Notes under the pieces: model-generated | What the model was told of the DNA's origin: nothing | Database searches by the model: none | Seen by the model: the letters and a program-made list of their open reading frames with translations, nothing else | IMG/VR virus record: IMGVR_UViG_3300032240_000991 | Location: 1 to 43,132 of that record | Reading direction: 5' to 3' (one strand) | Origin: a virus | DNA: 43,132 nucleotides | Program-made: the position numbers and the translations under genes | In this document: positions 24,648-31,261 of the stretch, piece by piece | Position numbering within the stretch: the first letter of the stretch is position 1 | How the letters are laid out: each line of letters begins with the position of its first letter

Positions 24648-25064
24648 ATGATTATTACGGACGACATTAAGCAACGCGTGGCGGACGAGCGTGCGCGGTG
24701 CTACGCAATAGCGGACAAACATTTTGGGCGCGTGTTTCCACGATGCCGTGTGCATTTTGACGTGGACAGCGCAAGCGTGGCGGGGTTGGCGTGTTACCGC
24801 GAAAACCTCGTGCGGTTGAATAAGAGGTTCATGGCGTATGACCTTGACGAGGCGATTACGAACACGCTGCCCCACGAAATAGCGCATTTGTTGACGTGGC
24901 AGGTGTGGCGTTACGACCCGCACAACCCGCTTCGTGCGAATGGGCGCACAGAGCACCACGGCTGGCAGTGGAAGGCCATGATGGTGGTGCTGGGTCAGGT
25001 GCCGGACGTATACCATTCTATGCCACGGCAGACACGCGGGCGTGATATAAGTGAGTTTGTGTGA
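24648..25064 (+). CDS. SprT-like zinc metalloprotease, EFV-tailed (138 aa)
   Basis: Zinc-protease motif HEIAH at residues 76-80 (NTLPHEIAHLL) and a likely third ligand in TEHHGWQWKAMM (about 103-104), the order seen in SprT/Spartan-family domains, which cleave proteins including DNA-protein crosslinks. Upstream, RENLVRLNKRFMAYD fits the strand-helix before the motif. It has a strong ribosome site (GAGGAG). It ends RGRDISEFV, the shared tail. Early expression suggests action on host proteins or crosslinks on phage DNA. Confidence 0.75.
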   Translation: MIITDDIKQRVADERARCYAIADKHFGRVFPRCRVHFDVDSASVAGLACYRENLVRLNKRFMAYDLDEAITNTLPHEIAHLLTWQVWRYDPHNPLRANGRTEHHGWQWKAMMVVLGQVPDVYHSMPRQTRGRDISEFV

Positions 25065-25091
25065 TACGCGGCCCGCGCCTAAAGAATGCGG

Positions 25092-25294
25092 CGCACCCAC
25101 CGACCCACCTACTCTGCCTCCGCCAAGGGGCTAGTGCCTGTCGCTTCCGCAAAAGCGCGGAGGGGCTAGCCCCGTAAAAAAAAAAAAAAAAAAAAAAAAA
25201 TACGTGGTAAGCAATACGCCTTCGTGAGCTGCTTGTCGCTTTGAAGCGACAGCGGTGCCAGCCACCCGCCGCCTAGAGTAGGTGGGTTGGTGCG
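25092..25294. repeat. Nested hairpins with 25-nt poly-A tract inside an inverted repeat
   Basis: Arms ACCCACCTACTCT (25103-25115) and AGAGTAGGTGGGT (25275-25287), extended by CGCACC/GGTGCG, enclose CGCTT..AAGCG, the palindrome GGGGCTAGCCCC (25162-25173), a run of 25 A (25176-25200) and the hairpin TGTCGCTT-TG-AAGCGACA (25234-25251). No gene is credible here. The combination of A-tract and cruciform-forming sequence is compatible with a replication origin or a transcription boundary. The exact A count may be affected by sequencing error. Confidence 0.6.
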
Positions 25295-25334
25295 TCGGTC
25301 GCGCCTCGCTTGGCAGCTCGCGTAGAAAGTATTT

Positions 25335-25493
25335 ATGAGCAAGAAAAACGTCATCGTGATAGCAGTTAAGTGGCCGTGTGTGCGTGTGGTATTCACCTCC
25401 GCTAGCGGCGTCCGGTCAGCACGGCTACTGCCGCTGCCCGTCTACCATTTCATCGCCATGCGGCTAGCGTGTGCGGTGGCAACTAACAACTAG
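25335..25493 (+). CDS. Candidate small protein (52 aa)
   Basis: ATG preceded by AGAAAGTATTT. The product MSKKNVIVIAVKWPCVRVVF... is basic and hydrophobic, with a possible short membrane-associating N-terminus. It fills the otherwise empty stretch before the 25515 dyad. No family; coding is plausible but unproven. Confidence 0.35.
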   Translation: MSKKNVIVIAVKWPCVRVVFTSASGVRSARLLPLPVYHFIAMRLACAVATNN

Positions 25494-25514
25494 CCACGCG
25501 GATAACCAATGGTG

Positions 25515-25539
25515 GTTAGGTTCAATAGTTGAACCTGAC
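25515..25539 (+). repeat. 25-bp dyad, copy 4 (intergenic)
   Basis: Perfect arms GGTTCAA/TTGAACC around TAG, flanks GTTA and TGAC. It ends 21 bases before the next ATG, so a bound protein would overlap that gene's translation start region or promoter. Confidence 0.8.
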
Positions 25540-25560
25540 TGCCGCAAAGAAAAGGACAGT

Positions 25561-25803
25561 ATGACGACAACACCAGACAACCTCGCGTATCAGCGTCGTG
25601 AGGGCAACCTCGCACGCTTCGCCGCGCTGATGGGTGTGCGGGCAAAGCACCGTGCATTGTGGGCTAAGATGCACGTGACGCACACGGAAATACCCGTCGA
25701 CGGCAAGTGGCTTGATGCGTTCTGCGATAGCCGTTACAACCATACCGTGTTATACGACGCTACCGGCAAGCTGCTTTACAACAACATGGGGGTGGCCAAG
25801 TGA
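25561..25803 (+). CDS. Unknown early protein (80 aa)
   Basis: Ribosome site AAGGA before the ATG. Basic first half (QRREGNLARFAALMGVRAKHR) and a C-terminal strand pair (NHTVLYDATGKLLYNN). No known motif. First gene of a four-gene run in which every stop and start overlap (GTGA/ATGA), implying translational coupling. Confidence 0.65.
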   Translation: MTTTPDNLAYQRREGNLARFAALMGVRAKHRALWAKMHVTHTEIPVDGKWLDAFCDSRYNHTVLYDATGKLLYNNMGVAK

Positions 25804-25985
25804 ACGCCCAACCAAACATCCGCTGGGTTCGCGTGCAAGGCATTTTGCCCACGCATAATAAGTTCACAGTGTATGCCGTGATATTCGGTGACGAGTATAA
25901 CGAATACAAGCCGTGGCCGGTGCATGAGGAGGACTTAAACACAGTCACATTAGCGTGGATACGCGACGGACGGAGGCCTCAATGA
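25800..25985 (+). CDS. Unknown early protein (61 aa)
   Basis: GTG start overlapping the preceding TGA. The product (MNAQPNIRWVRVQGILPTHN...) is a small beta-rich domain with a DEYNEYKPWPVHEEDLNTV segment. No family recognised. It overlaps the next gene at ATGA. Confidence 0.6.
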   Translation: MNAQPNIRWVRVQGILPTHNKFTVYAVIFGDEYNEYKPWPVHEEDLNTVTLAWIRDGRRPQ

Positions 25986-26164
25986 ACGCCGACGACCACA
26001 GCTTCGAGTCATGGATGCGTGCAGTGGACGCTATCCTCACACACCGCATCGGGTTATCCCACGACGACCTGCCTGACCAATGCTGGCGTAATTGGTTCGA
26101 GAATGACCTCACACCCGCACAAGCCGCACAAGAGTGCCTTGACAACGAGGGCATTGACCTATGA
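25982..26164 (+). CDS. Small conserved-looking helical protein (60 aa)
   Basis: The pattern FESWMRAVDAILTHRIGLS, then DDLPDQCWRNWFEN and DLTPAQAAQECLDNE, looks like a compact three-helix domain widespread in phages and plasmids (W..aVd....GLs.dDLpD....w...G.tP.eAA). Its function is unknown to me. Coupled by ATGA overlaps on both sides, so the start is well determined. Confidence 0.65.
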   Translation: MNADDHSFESWMRAVDAILTHRIGLSHDDLPDQCWRNWFENDLTPAQAAQECLDNEGIDL

Positions 26165-26331
26165 ACCCCGCTGCCACACTCGCCGAGTTAATCCGGCAGT
26201 TTCCGGACTACACCGTGCGCCTTGCAGAATCCAACGTGCACGCAAAGCCACCACACAAGACCTCCGAGCTGATGGAGGTTGTGTGCAATCACACCAACCG
26301 AGAAATCTGGGCTTGGTGCTACCATAGTTAG
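26161..26331 (+). CDS. Unknown small early protein (56 aa)
   Basis: ATG overlaps the preceding stop (ATGA). The product begins MNPAATLAELIRQFPDYTVR and ends with a Trp-rich tail, EIWAWCYHS, with Cys/His residues (CNHTN, WCYH) that might bind metal. It is the last gene of the coupled run before a regulatory spacer. Confidence 0.55.
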   Translation: MNPAATLAELIRQFPDYTVRLAESNVHAKPPHKTSELMEVVCNHTNREIWAWCYHS

Positions 26332-26488
26332 CCACGTATGCCAGCCAGCCTGTCCAACTTTGAGACTGTCCAATTCCTAGGCAATTCTGCCTCATTTATG
26401 GACACTTTATCGTTAAAGACAGGCTGGCATGGCAAATGCTATAAGAATGCCAGCGGTGGCGATGATGCTACCACATACCATTATAAAA
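26332..26488 (+). promoter_or_regulatory. Regulatory spacer with half-sites and promoter
   Basis: 157-base gap with TGTCC at 26351 and 26367, GGACA at 26400 and AGACA near 26418. The stretch CCAATTCCTAGG (26370-26381) is the complement of a CCTAGGAATTGG motif that closely matches CTAGGAATGGG in the 23.9-kb cluster. These lie just upstream of the third sigma-54-like element, so the same regulator probably acts at both places. Confidence 0.55.
26425..26440 (+). promoter_or_regulatory. Sigma-54-like promoter element 3
   Basis: TGGCATGGCAAATGCT with GG (26426) and GC (26438) 10 bases apart, followed by ATAAGAATGCC. It is nearly the same as element 2 over about 20 bases, including the TATAAGA after the -12 box. 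It would start transcription about 40 bases before the 26489 gene. Confidence 0.6.
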
Positions 26489-26704
26489 ATGAAATACCGC
26501 ATTAAAAACACCGTCGACACGGCACGGCGGCTCTACCGTGACTCCGTGCCAGCACCCGTCATCGACCAGATTCTCGGTCGTGAGTTCGAGCATACCGGCA
26601 CACCTATCAAGGTGCACGCCACGTTCCTCGGCCAAGACACAAGCTGGGAGATTGCACCCGATTGTATCGAGCAAATACCCGAAACCCTTAACCCCGTATC
26701 CTAA
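26489..26704 (+). CDS. Unknown early protein (71 aa)
   Basis: The start was set at the ATG after ATTATAAAA; the frame is open further upstream, but that would run into the promoter. Product MKYRIKNTVDTARRLYRDSV...: helix-rich N-terminus, then a strand region (IKVHATFLGQDTSWEIAP). It contains PAPVIDQILGREFEHTGTP. Function unknown. First gene behind sigma-54-like element 3. Confidence 0.6.
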   Translation: MKYRIKNTVDTARRLYRDSVPAPVIDQILGREFEHTGTPIKVHATFLGQDTSWEIAPDCIEQIPETLNPVS

Positions 26705-26705
26705 C

Positions 26706-27035
26706 ATGGCACGCTTAACCACGCTACAGACTTTCACGTCAATCGCTGAACTCCGCACGACCACCGGCCATGTGCTGCCTGCGCCGTTTGAATGGCGTTT
26801 GCTACCACTCCAAGTCATCGGCCAGATAAACGGCTTACCAGGCTACCACGGCACGGCAGTAGCCACCAACGGCATTCACGTAGCCATCATGCAAGCTGAC
26901 CGTCTGCTAATCGGCCACTTTGACTACTTCATCGCCGACGAGCAATCCGAGATGCCTGCGTTGACGAAAGCGGTCAAACAACCACGCGCCGTGGCGGTTG
27001 CTAAGCCCACCGTCGACATATCCGAATTTGTGTGA
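26706..27035 (+). CDS. Unknown early protein, EFV-tailed (109 aa)
   Basis: The body has beta-strand character (FEWRLLPLQVIGQINGLPGY; GIHVAIMQADRLLIGHFDYF), followed by a basic, flexible linker (KAVKQPRAVAVAKPT) and the terminal VDISEFV. The layout of globular domain, unstructured linker and conserved last six residues is the clearest example of the tail. No family recognised. One base separates it from the upstream stop. Confidence 0.7.
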   Translation: MARLTTLQTFTSIAELRTTTGHVLPAPFEWRLLPLQVIGQINGLPGYHGTAVATNGIHVAIMQADRLLIGHFDYFIADEQSEMPALTKAVKQPRAVAVAKPTVDISEFV

Positions 27036-27070
27036 GGCAATTCGCTTTGCACGCAACACCACATAACACA

Positions 27071-27298
27071 ATGAACGCAAAACAAATCCAGCAAGTCGAT
27101 GCAATCAGCCGTAAAATCGTCGCCCTCTACGAGGAACTCGACGGCATCCGTGAAGACGCACAAGACGCCTTCGACAATATGCCGGAGTCACTCCAGCAAG
27201 CCGAGCAAGGTGAGCGTGCCGACTCCCACATCCAAGCGGCTGACCAAGCCGTAAGCGACTTACAAGGCATCGTCGACACGCTTGCGGAAATCCAATAG
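27071..27298 (+). CDS. Small helical coiled-coil protein (75 aa)
   Basis: Almost wholly helical and acidic (MNAKQIQQVDAISRKIVALY, ..SHIQAADQAVSDLQGIVDTL). A two-helix hairpin or dimeric coiled coil is likely. No enzymatic motif. Leader is A-rich (ACATAACACA) without a clear Shine-Dalgarno. Confidence 0.6.
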   Translation: MNAKQIQQVDAISRKIVALYEELDGIREDAQDAFDNMPESLQQAEQGERADSHIQAADQAVSDLQGIVDTLAEIQ

Positions 27299-27301
27299 CC
27301 C

Positions 27302-27326
27302 GTTGGGTTCAATAATTGAACCGCAC
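27302..27326 (+). repeat. 25-bp dyad, copy 5 (intergenic)
   Basis: Perfect arms GGTTCAA/TTGAACC around TAA, flanks GTTG and GCAC, matching copy 1 over all 25 bases except two in the spacer. It begins 4 bases after the upstream stop and lies about 100 bases before the next gene. Confidence 0.85.
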
Positions 27327-27340
27327 GGCAATCCACTTTC

Positions 27341-27387
27341 GCCACGCAGTGTGGCAAATGCGTAACGGCTGGCGCATGATACCAGCC
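27341..27387 (+). promoter_or_regulatory. Two small hairpins in the leader of the 241-aa gene
   Basis: GCCAC-GCAGT-GTGGC (27341-27355) and GGCTGG..CCAGCC (27367-27387) follow the dyad and precede the purine-rich AAAGAAAG site. Leader structure of this kind can stabilise or gate mRNA; the effect is unknown. Confidence 0.35.
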
Positions 27388-27422
27388 ATTGTTAACAACA
27401 AGCAAAAGAAAGATACAAACAA

Positions 27423-28148
27423 ATGAAACTTAACCTCGCATCCTCGGCAGGCGTCAAAGCTCGCGTCATGGAATACGAAGACGCTGACGTCCTTGCCCTC
27501 GTGCAAGCCGGTAAGGTGGCGGAACTCACCATCGCCATCAACGCTGACCGTCGCCAGAAAGTGGCACTCGTCGAATTCCGTTCCGACCTGTCTGACAAGC
27601 TGACCGCACTCGGCTTTGCCCGCCTCGCCGAGAACGTCGTCAAAGACGGCGAAACCATCAGCGTGCCGTCCGAAACCGAAGGCGACCACATCAAGCGTTT
27701 CATCGACGCGTTGGTGCAAGGCACCTTCACCCACGCGGATATCACCATCTCGTCCGGCGACGAGAAGGCGAAAGAAACGTCCGCATACGCGGCTCTGCAA
27801 GCCATCGCGTTCACCTGCGGCGACCAGAAAACCACCGACGGCCAGCCGTGCTATGTGCTGGATGTTTCTCGTCCTGTGCGTGTTGGTGGCAGCAACCTCC
27901 TGCCGAAGTGGGCACTTGACGCCGCTGGCAAAATCATCGAGAACAACAACCAAGCTGCTTGGGCGTCCAAGTTCGCCACGGGCTTCACCTCGCCCGAAGG
28001 TATCGCCATCGACCCGATTGTGCACGCGACGTTCGTGGCACCCGGCACCGATGAAGCGACCCTCACGGCCAACAAGAAAGCACTCGCCCGTGCGCTCGTC
28101 GATTACGACAAGCAGAAACGCGCCAAGACACAATCCGAGTTCGCCTGA
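27423..28148 (+). CDS. Unknown early protein, QSEFA end (241 aa)
   Basis: Well-framed soluble alpha/beta protein with an own leader (dyad, two hairpins, AAAGAAAG). Segments include VAELTIAINADRRQKVALVE, EGDHIKRFIDALVQGTFTH and NNNQAAWASKFATGFTSPEG. It ends RAKTQSEFA, a weaker form of the shared tail. I cannot place it in a family. Its long 5' region and codon usage suggest strong expression. A nucleic-acid-binding or structural role would be speculation. Confidence 0.65.
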   Translation: MKLNLASSAGVKARVMEYEDADVLALVQAGKVAELTIAINADRRQKVALVEFRSDLSDKLTALGFARLAENVVKDGETISVPSETEGDHIKRFIDALVQGTFTHADITISSGDEKAKETSAYAALQAIAFTCGDQKTTDGQPCYVLDVSRPVRVGGSNLLPKWALDAAGKIIENNNQAAWASKFATGFTSPEGIAIDPIVHATFVAPGTDEATLTANKKALARALVDYDKQKRAKTQSEFA

Positions 28149-28172
28149 TACGGCGTTCGTCGGTTCCTCAAC

Positions 28173-28200
28173 GTGCGCATCTGGGCAACTGGGTGCGCAC
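28173..28200 (+). terminator. Intergenic hairpin
   Basis: GTGCGCA (28173-28179) pairs with TGCGCAC (28194-28200) around a 14-nt loop, in the gap between two early genes. There is no U-tract, so RNA processing or attenuation is more likely than strong termination. Confidence 0.4.
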
Positions 28201-28238
28201 CCATGAGTAACTGGTTAACAACAAAGCAAACTAATAAA

Positions 28239-28598
28239 ATGAACATCAAGACAAAGCTAGTCCCTATCACGTGGCTCCACGGCATCCCTCACGGCCATTC
28301 ATGTGGTTACGTCGGCGTGCCTGCTGGCCACCCGTGGCACGGGTTGGATTACTACGGCACCACGCTTGTCGGCGATATTACTATCCACGGTGGCGTCACA
28401 TGGGCTGATGACTATGTACCACACCAGCCGGACTGCGACTCCGCGCTTGGCTATTGGTGGGTTGGGTTTGACACAGCACATGCCCGCGACAACGCCACTC
28501 GCTGCAACGAGTCATACTGCCGTGCGGAGCTTGACTCGCTAACCAAGCAAGCTGTCAACGCCGCGCTCGGCTGCGTCTGCACCATCGAACCGCTATGA
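28239..28598 (+). CDS. Conserved-type phage protein with HGG and GFDxAH motifs (119 aa)
   Basis: The motif order CGYVGVPAGHPWHG, ITIHGGVTWADD and YWWVGFDTAHARDN is one I know from many phage hypothetical proteins; its biochemical function is not established to my knowledge. His and Asp conservation suggests a metal-binding or hydrolytic site. Start chosen for the leader TTAACAACAAAGCAAA, which matches the leader of the 27423 gene. Overlaps the next gene by 4 bp. Confidence 0.65.
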   Translation: MNIKTKLVPITWLHGIPHGHSCGYVGVPAGHPWHGLDYYGTTLVGDITIHGGVTWADDYVPHQPDCDSALGYWWVGFDTAHARDNATRCNESYCRAELDSLTKQAVNAALGCVCTIEPL

Positions 28599-28864
28599 TT
28601 ACCACCGACCAAGTCGTCACCGCCATCTATCGCGTAGAAGGCGGCAGCGCAACCCACTACCCTTATGGTATTAAATCCATCCGCACTAGCGACCCGCGGC
28701 GCGTATGCGAGAACACCGTGCGCCATGCGTTGCACGACTACACGCCACACCGCATCGACCGTGGCTTTATTGTCTTTCTGGCCAACCGCTACTGCCCTCC
28801 TAGCGTGGACGCTACGGGCAATCGCCATTGGCAAGCTAACATGGTAAACATCCTGCACCTCTGA
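28595..28864 (+). CDS. Small phage protein, EGG-PYGI family (89 aa)
   Basis: Pattern AIYRVEGGSATHYPYGIKSI, RRVCENTVRHAL, then GFIVFLANRYCPPS and HWQANMVNIL. This order (EGG, PYGI, NTV, FL..RYCP, W..N) recurs in small phage proteins that have been labelled structural or lysozyme-like. The early Glu in VEGG could be catalytic in a lysozyme-like fold, which would matter because no other endolysin is visible, but it is coded among early genes. Confidence 0.55.
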   Translation: MITTDQVVTAIYRVEGGSATHYPYGIKSIRTSDPRRVCENTVRHALHDYTPHRIDRGFIVFLANRYCPPSVDATGNRHWQANMVNILHL

Positions 28865-28866
28865 CT

Positions 28867-29310
28867 ATGCAAACTTTCCTACCATACCCCGACTTCGCAG
28901 CGTCAGCCGCGTGCCTTGACTACCGGCGACTCGGCAAGCAGCGTGTTGAATGCTTGCAAATTCTCACCGCGCTTAACGTGCCGACCTACGGCTGGCAGAA
29001 TCATCCCGCCGTGCGGATGTGGCGTGGCTATGACGCTGCCCTTATTTGCTACGGCTTGGCTGTTTGCACCGAATGGGTTAAGCGAGGCTACAACGACACA
29101 TGCTTCACCAAGATTCATACGTTCTTCAAGCCGGATGGCGATGACACGCTGCACGACTGCATGACCGGCAATATCCCGCCGTGGCTCGGCGACAACGCCT
29201 TCCACGCGTCTCACCGCTCTAATCTGTTGCGTAAAGACCCTGCGCACTACCAGCAGTTCGGCTGGACTGAACCCTCAACATTACCTTACATATGGCCGCT
29301 CACGAATTAG
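28867..29310 (+). CDS. Pyrimidine-dimer glycosylase-like DNA repair protein (147 aa)
   Basis: Strong family signature: MQTFLPYPDFAASAACLDYR, RLGKQRVECLQIL, GWQNHPAVRMWRGYDAALI and the late WVKRGYND, typical of the MSMEG_6728 / pyrimidine-dimer DNA glycosylase-like family common in phages and actinobacteria. Such proteins are thought to act in UV-damage repair. Length is normal. It lies 2 nt after the preceding stop, and its 3' end overlaps the next start by 19 bp. Confidence 0.75.
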   Translation: MQTFLPYPDFAASAACLDYRRLGKQRVECLQILTALNVPTYGWQNHPAVRMWRGYDAALICYGLAVCTEWVKRGYNDTCFTKIHTFFKPDGDDTLHDCMTGNIPPWLGDNAFHASHRSNLLRKDPAHYQQFGWTEPSTLPYIWPLTN

Positions 29311-29558
29311 CCCAAGAAATACGCCACGGTTTAATATGGCATCAACACCAATTCAAAGCTGAGACTGGTAAAGATTACCTAGAATCTACCATTGCTCGCA
29401 TCCAACTCGACGCCATGAAAGAAGGTATGCGTCGGGCGACTGATGTGCTAACTGTGCACAATCGCAAGAAGTATCCAACACATGTGATGAATGAAGAACT
29501 GGTGCAAGTAGATGCTATCCTCACCGCAGCTGAACAATTAACCGAGAAAGACTTGTGA
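29292..29558 (+). CDS. Unknown helical early protein (88 aa)
   Basis: Starts inside the end of the previous gene (ATG in CATATGGCC). Helical and charged, with DYLESTIARIQLDAMKEGMR and a tail rich in Glu/Leu/Thr (DAILTAAEQLTEKDL). No recognised motif. Confidence 0.55.
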   Translation: MAAHELAQEIRHGLIWHQHQFKAETGKDYLESTIARIQLDAMKEGMRRATDVLTVHNRKKYPTHVMNEELVQVDAILTAAEQLTEKDL

Positions 29559-29590
29559 TATGAACACCCAAACCAAGAAAAGAAAGTGAA

Positions 29591-29908
29591 ATGAAAATCT
29601 CCTCAATATCCCCAGAACAGAAAACCAAATTGCTTGCGAAGTTGGATGGATACAAGAACATCACACAAAATAAATACTCACCAACTGGACTTGGCGAAAA
29701 TAAGCCAAACAGCCGTGAATGCTTAAGGTTCGTCCCTGATTACCTCACTTCCTACAACGCAATCATTCCGCTGGTTCAGAAGTTAAACTTTGCTGACATT
29801 GTTGATGACCAGTTATTAACCTTGTTTAATATAGAATGGCCATTAAGTGCAACCGCATCCCAACTCTGCGATGCCGTTCTTATCGCTACCGGAAAGGCTG
29901 AATTGTGA
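29591..29908 (+). CDS. Phage Ile/Lys-rich early protein, unknown (105 aa)
   Basis: Strong purine-rich site (AAGAAAAGAAAGTGAA). Product MKISSISPEQKTKLLAKLDGY resembles many short phage proteins that start with such a helix and a late LTLFNIEWPLSATASQLCDA segment; function unknown. Base composition here is more A/T-rich than in the neighbours, a possible sign of recent acquisition. Confidence 0.55.
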   Translation: MKISSISPEQKTKLLAKLDGYKNITQNKYSPTGLGENKPNSRECLRFVPDYLTSYNAIIPLVQKLNFADIVDDQLLTLFNIEWPLSATASQLCDAVLIATGKAEL

Positions 29909-30177
29909 GCCGTTCACCTTTCGGATGGGACCTTCCACCAGGCTGTTCACACGCCGATATCGAACGCGCAATGGGCGGGGACGAACCAACAAAACGCTGC
30001 CCCGAGTGCAAAGGCAGTGGCGGTAAGGACGAGCCGTGCGCCATGTGCGATGGTGATGGCGAGGTGCCCTGCGACGAGGACGATGCACAAGCCGAGGCCG
30101 AGCGTGCTGCGGAAGCCGCCGAGGACGAGGCTGACCGCAAACGCGACGACGAATGGTTCACCAAAGGACACGAATGA
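29905..30177 (+). CDS. Zinc-ribbon protein with DnaJ-type CxxCxGxG repeat (90 aa)
   Basis: GTG start overlapping the previous TGA. Residues 32-56 carry CPECKGSGGKDEPCAMCDGDG and EVPC, two CxxC knuckles in the CxxCxGxG style of the DnaJ zinc centre. The tail is an Asp/Glu/Ala-rich helix ending GHE. Probably a small zinc adaptor; partner unknown. ATGA overlap with the next gene. Confidence 0.65.
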   Translation: MSRSPFGWDLPPGCSHADIERAMGGDEPTKRCPECKGSGGKDEPCAMCDGDGEVPCDEDDAQAEAERAAEAAEDEADRKRDDEWFTKGHE

Positions 30178-30530
30178 TTATGGCACAATACGAGGGACTG
30201 CCGTCCGTCAATATGAACCCTGCCGCCCACATGGGCAGCGGCTGGCGTGCCGCTATCGGCAAGCCGCTCACCAACCACGCTATCACCAAGCGTATGAAGG
30301 AAGGCTATTACGGCGAACTAGCCAAACAAGTCGCGCTTGGCAAGTGCAAAGCCAACGGCTTCATCGACCGCTGCGAGTGCGGGGAGACACGCGGCGTTGA
30401 GCACCGGTCATTCAGCTATCTACCCAAAGCGGGCTTTTACTGCCCTGCGTGCCTTGAACGCCACCGCGGAGGCCGTCCACGCGAACGGCAGCACGGCAAA
30501 CCACCCCGCGACTTAAGTGAATTTGTATGA
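30174..30530 (+). CDS. Zinc-finger-like early protein, EFV-tailed (118 aa)
   Basis: Start MIMAQ at the ATGA overlap; MAQ two codons on is possible. Helical N-terminal half (NHAITKRMKEGYYGELAKQV), then cysteines DRCECGETRG and FYCPACLERH (CxC..CxxC) suitable for one zinc. A basic linker (GGRPRERQHGKPP) leads to the terminal RDLSEFV tail. DNA- or RNA-binding is plausible. Confidence 0.65.
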   Translation: MIMAQYEGLPSVNMNPAAHMGSGWRAAIGKPLTNHAITKRMKEGYYGELAKQVALGKCKANGFIDRCECGETRGVEHRSFSYLPKAGFYCPACLERHRGGRPRERQHGKPPRDLSEFV

Positions 30531-31261
30531 GTAACACACAACCACCCATCGGCGAGTCCGGTTCAACACTTGAACCCAACCCGCCTATCATCGGCCCTAA
30601 CACCACGGGCCTCATCCGCACGGAACGCGGCCATCGCCTCGTCCGAGTGGAATTCATTTCTACGTTGCTGCCGTTTGTATACGTCCGCGACATTGAAACT
30701 AACAAACCTCACGTCATATACCGAAACGACCTTAAAATGACACAAAACATACCCGCTAAATACCGAGAGGAGCGATTCCAACGCGTCGCTCATGTCTGGG
30801 GTGCTGCGCTTAACGCGTATCCCAACGCTATTGAAGTCAACCCGTCACCGCTTAGCTTCTTTGCGTATGCACGGCTGCTGCGCGACGCACGAACGGCTAA
30901 GGACAAATACGGCTGGCAGCATCCCGCCATCCGTGAGTCGCTCTGGCAACACGCCGCGAGCATCACCGTAACCGAAGCTGAAAGCGGCATCGGTGTGTTG
31001 CTCGGGCCGACGGAAGCCAAGTTCCCGCCACGCGCCCTACCCGCTGGCGTCGTCGCGGAAACCGACATGCTGGAGTTTCGCTGGTCGAACGAAGCAGAGC
31101 TTGAAGCGTTCTGCTTACTGCACGACAAGAAATGCGTGTGGCCTCGGCAGTCGTTCTACACCACCGGCCTCACCACCGCCCTCGTCGCCTCGTTGGAAGA
31201 ACGCTACGACATCGGCTTTGTGCCGCACGAATCCGACGCAACCAAATGGCTTATCGTATGA
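30527..31261 (+). CDS. Unknown early protein (244 aa)
   Basis: The first 25 residues are Pro/Ser-rich and unstructured and contain the dyad (copy 6), encoding GSTLEPN. From residue 30: a beta segment (RGHRLVRVEFISTLLPFVYV), a helix-rich middle and an alpha/beta C-terminus (TDMLEFRWSNEAELEAFCLL; GLTTALVASLEERYDIGFVP). The LLPFVYVRDIETNKPHVIY segment suggests a small-molecule or nucleic-acid binding fold, but I recognise no family. Confidence 0.6.
   Translation: MSNTQPPIGESGSTLEPNPPIIGPNTTGLIRTERGHRLVRVEFISTLLPFVYVRDIETNKPHVIYRNDLKMTQNIPAKYREERFQRVAHVWGAALNAYPNAIEVNPSPLSFFAYARLLRDARTAKDKYGWQHPAIRESLWQHAASITVTEAESGIGVLLGPTEAKFPPRALPAGVVAETDMLEFRWSNEAELEAFCLLHDKKCVWPRQSFYTTGLTTALVASLEERYDIGFVPHESDATKWLIV
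30556..30580 (-). repeat. 25-bp dyad, copy 6 (in coding sequence, N-terminal linker)
   Basis: Perfect arms GGTTCAA/TTGAACC around CAC, flanks GTCC and CAAC. It falls in the flexible Pro/Ser-rich start of the 244-residue protein. Confidence 0.8.

Noticed and set aside
25166-25396. Minus-strand frame of 76 codons across the 25-A tract
   Set aside because: Its end is a run of Phe codons from the poly-A tract and it crosses the hairpin cluster. No coding character.
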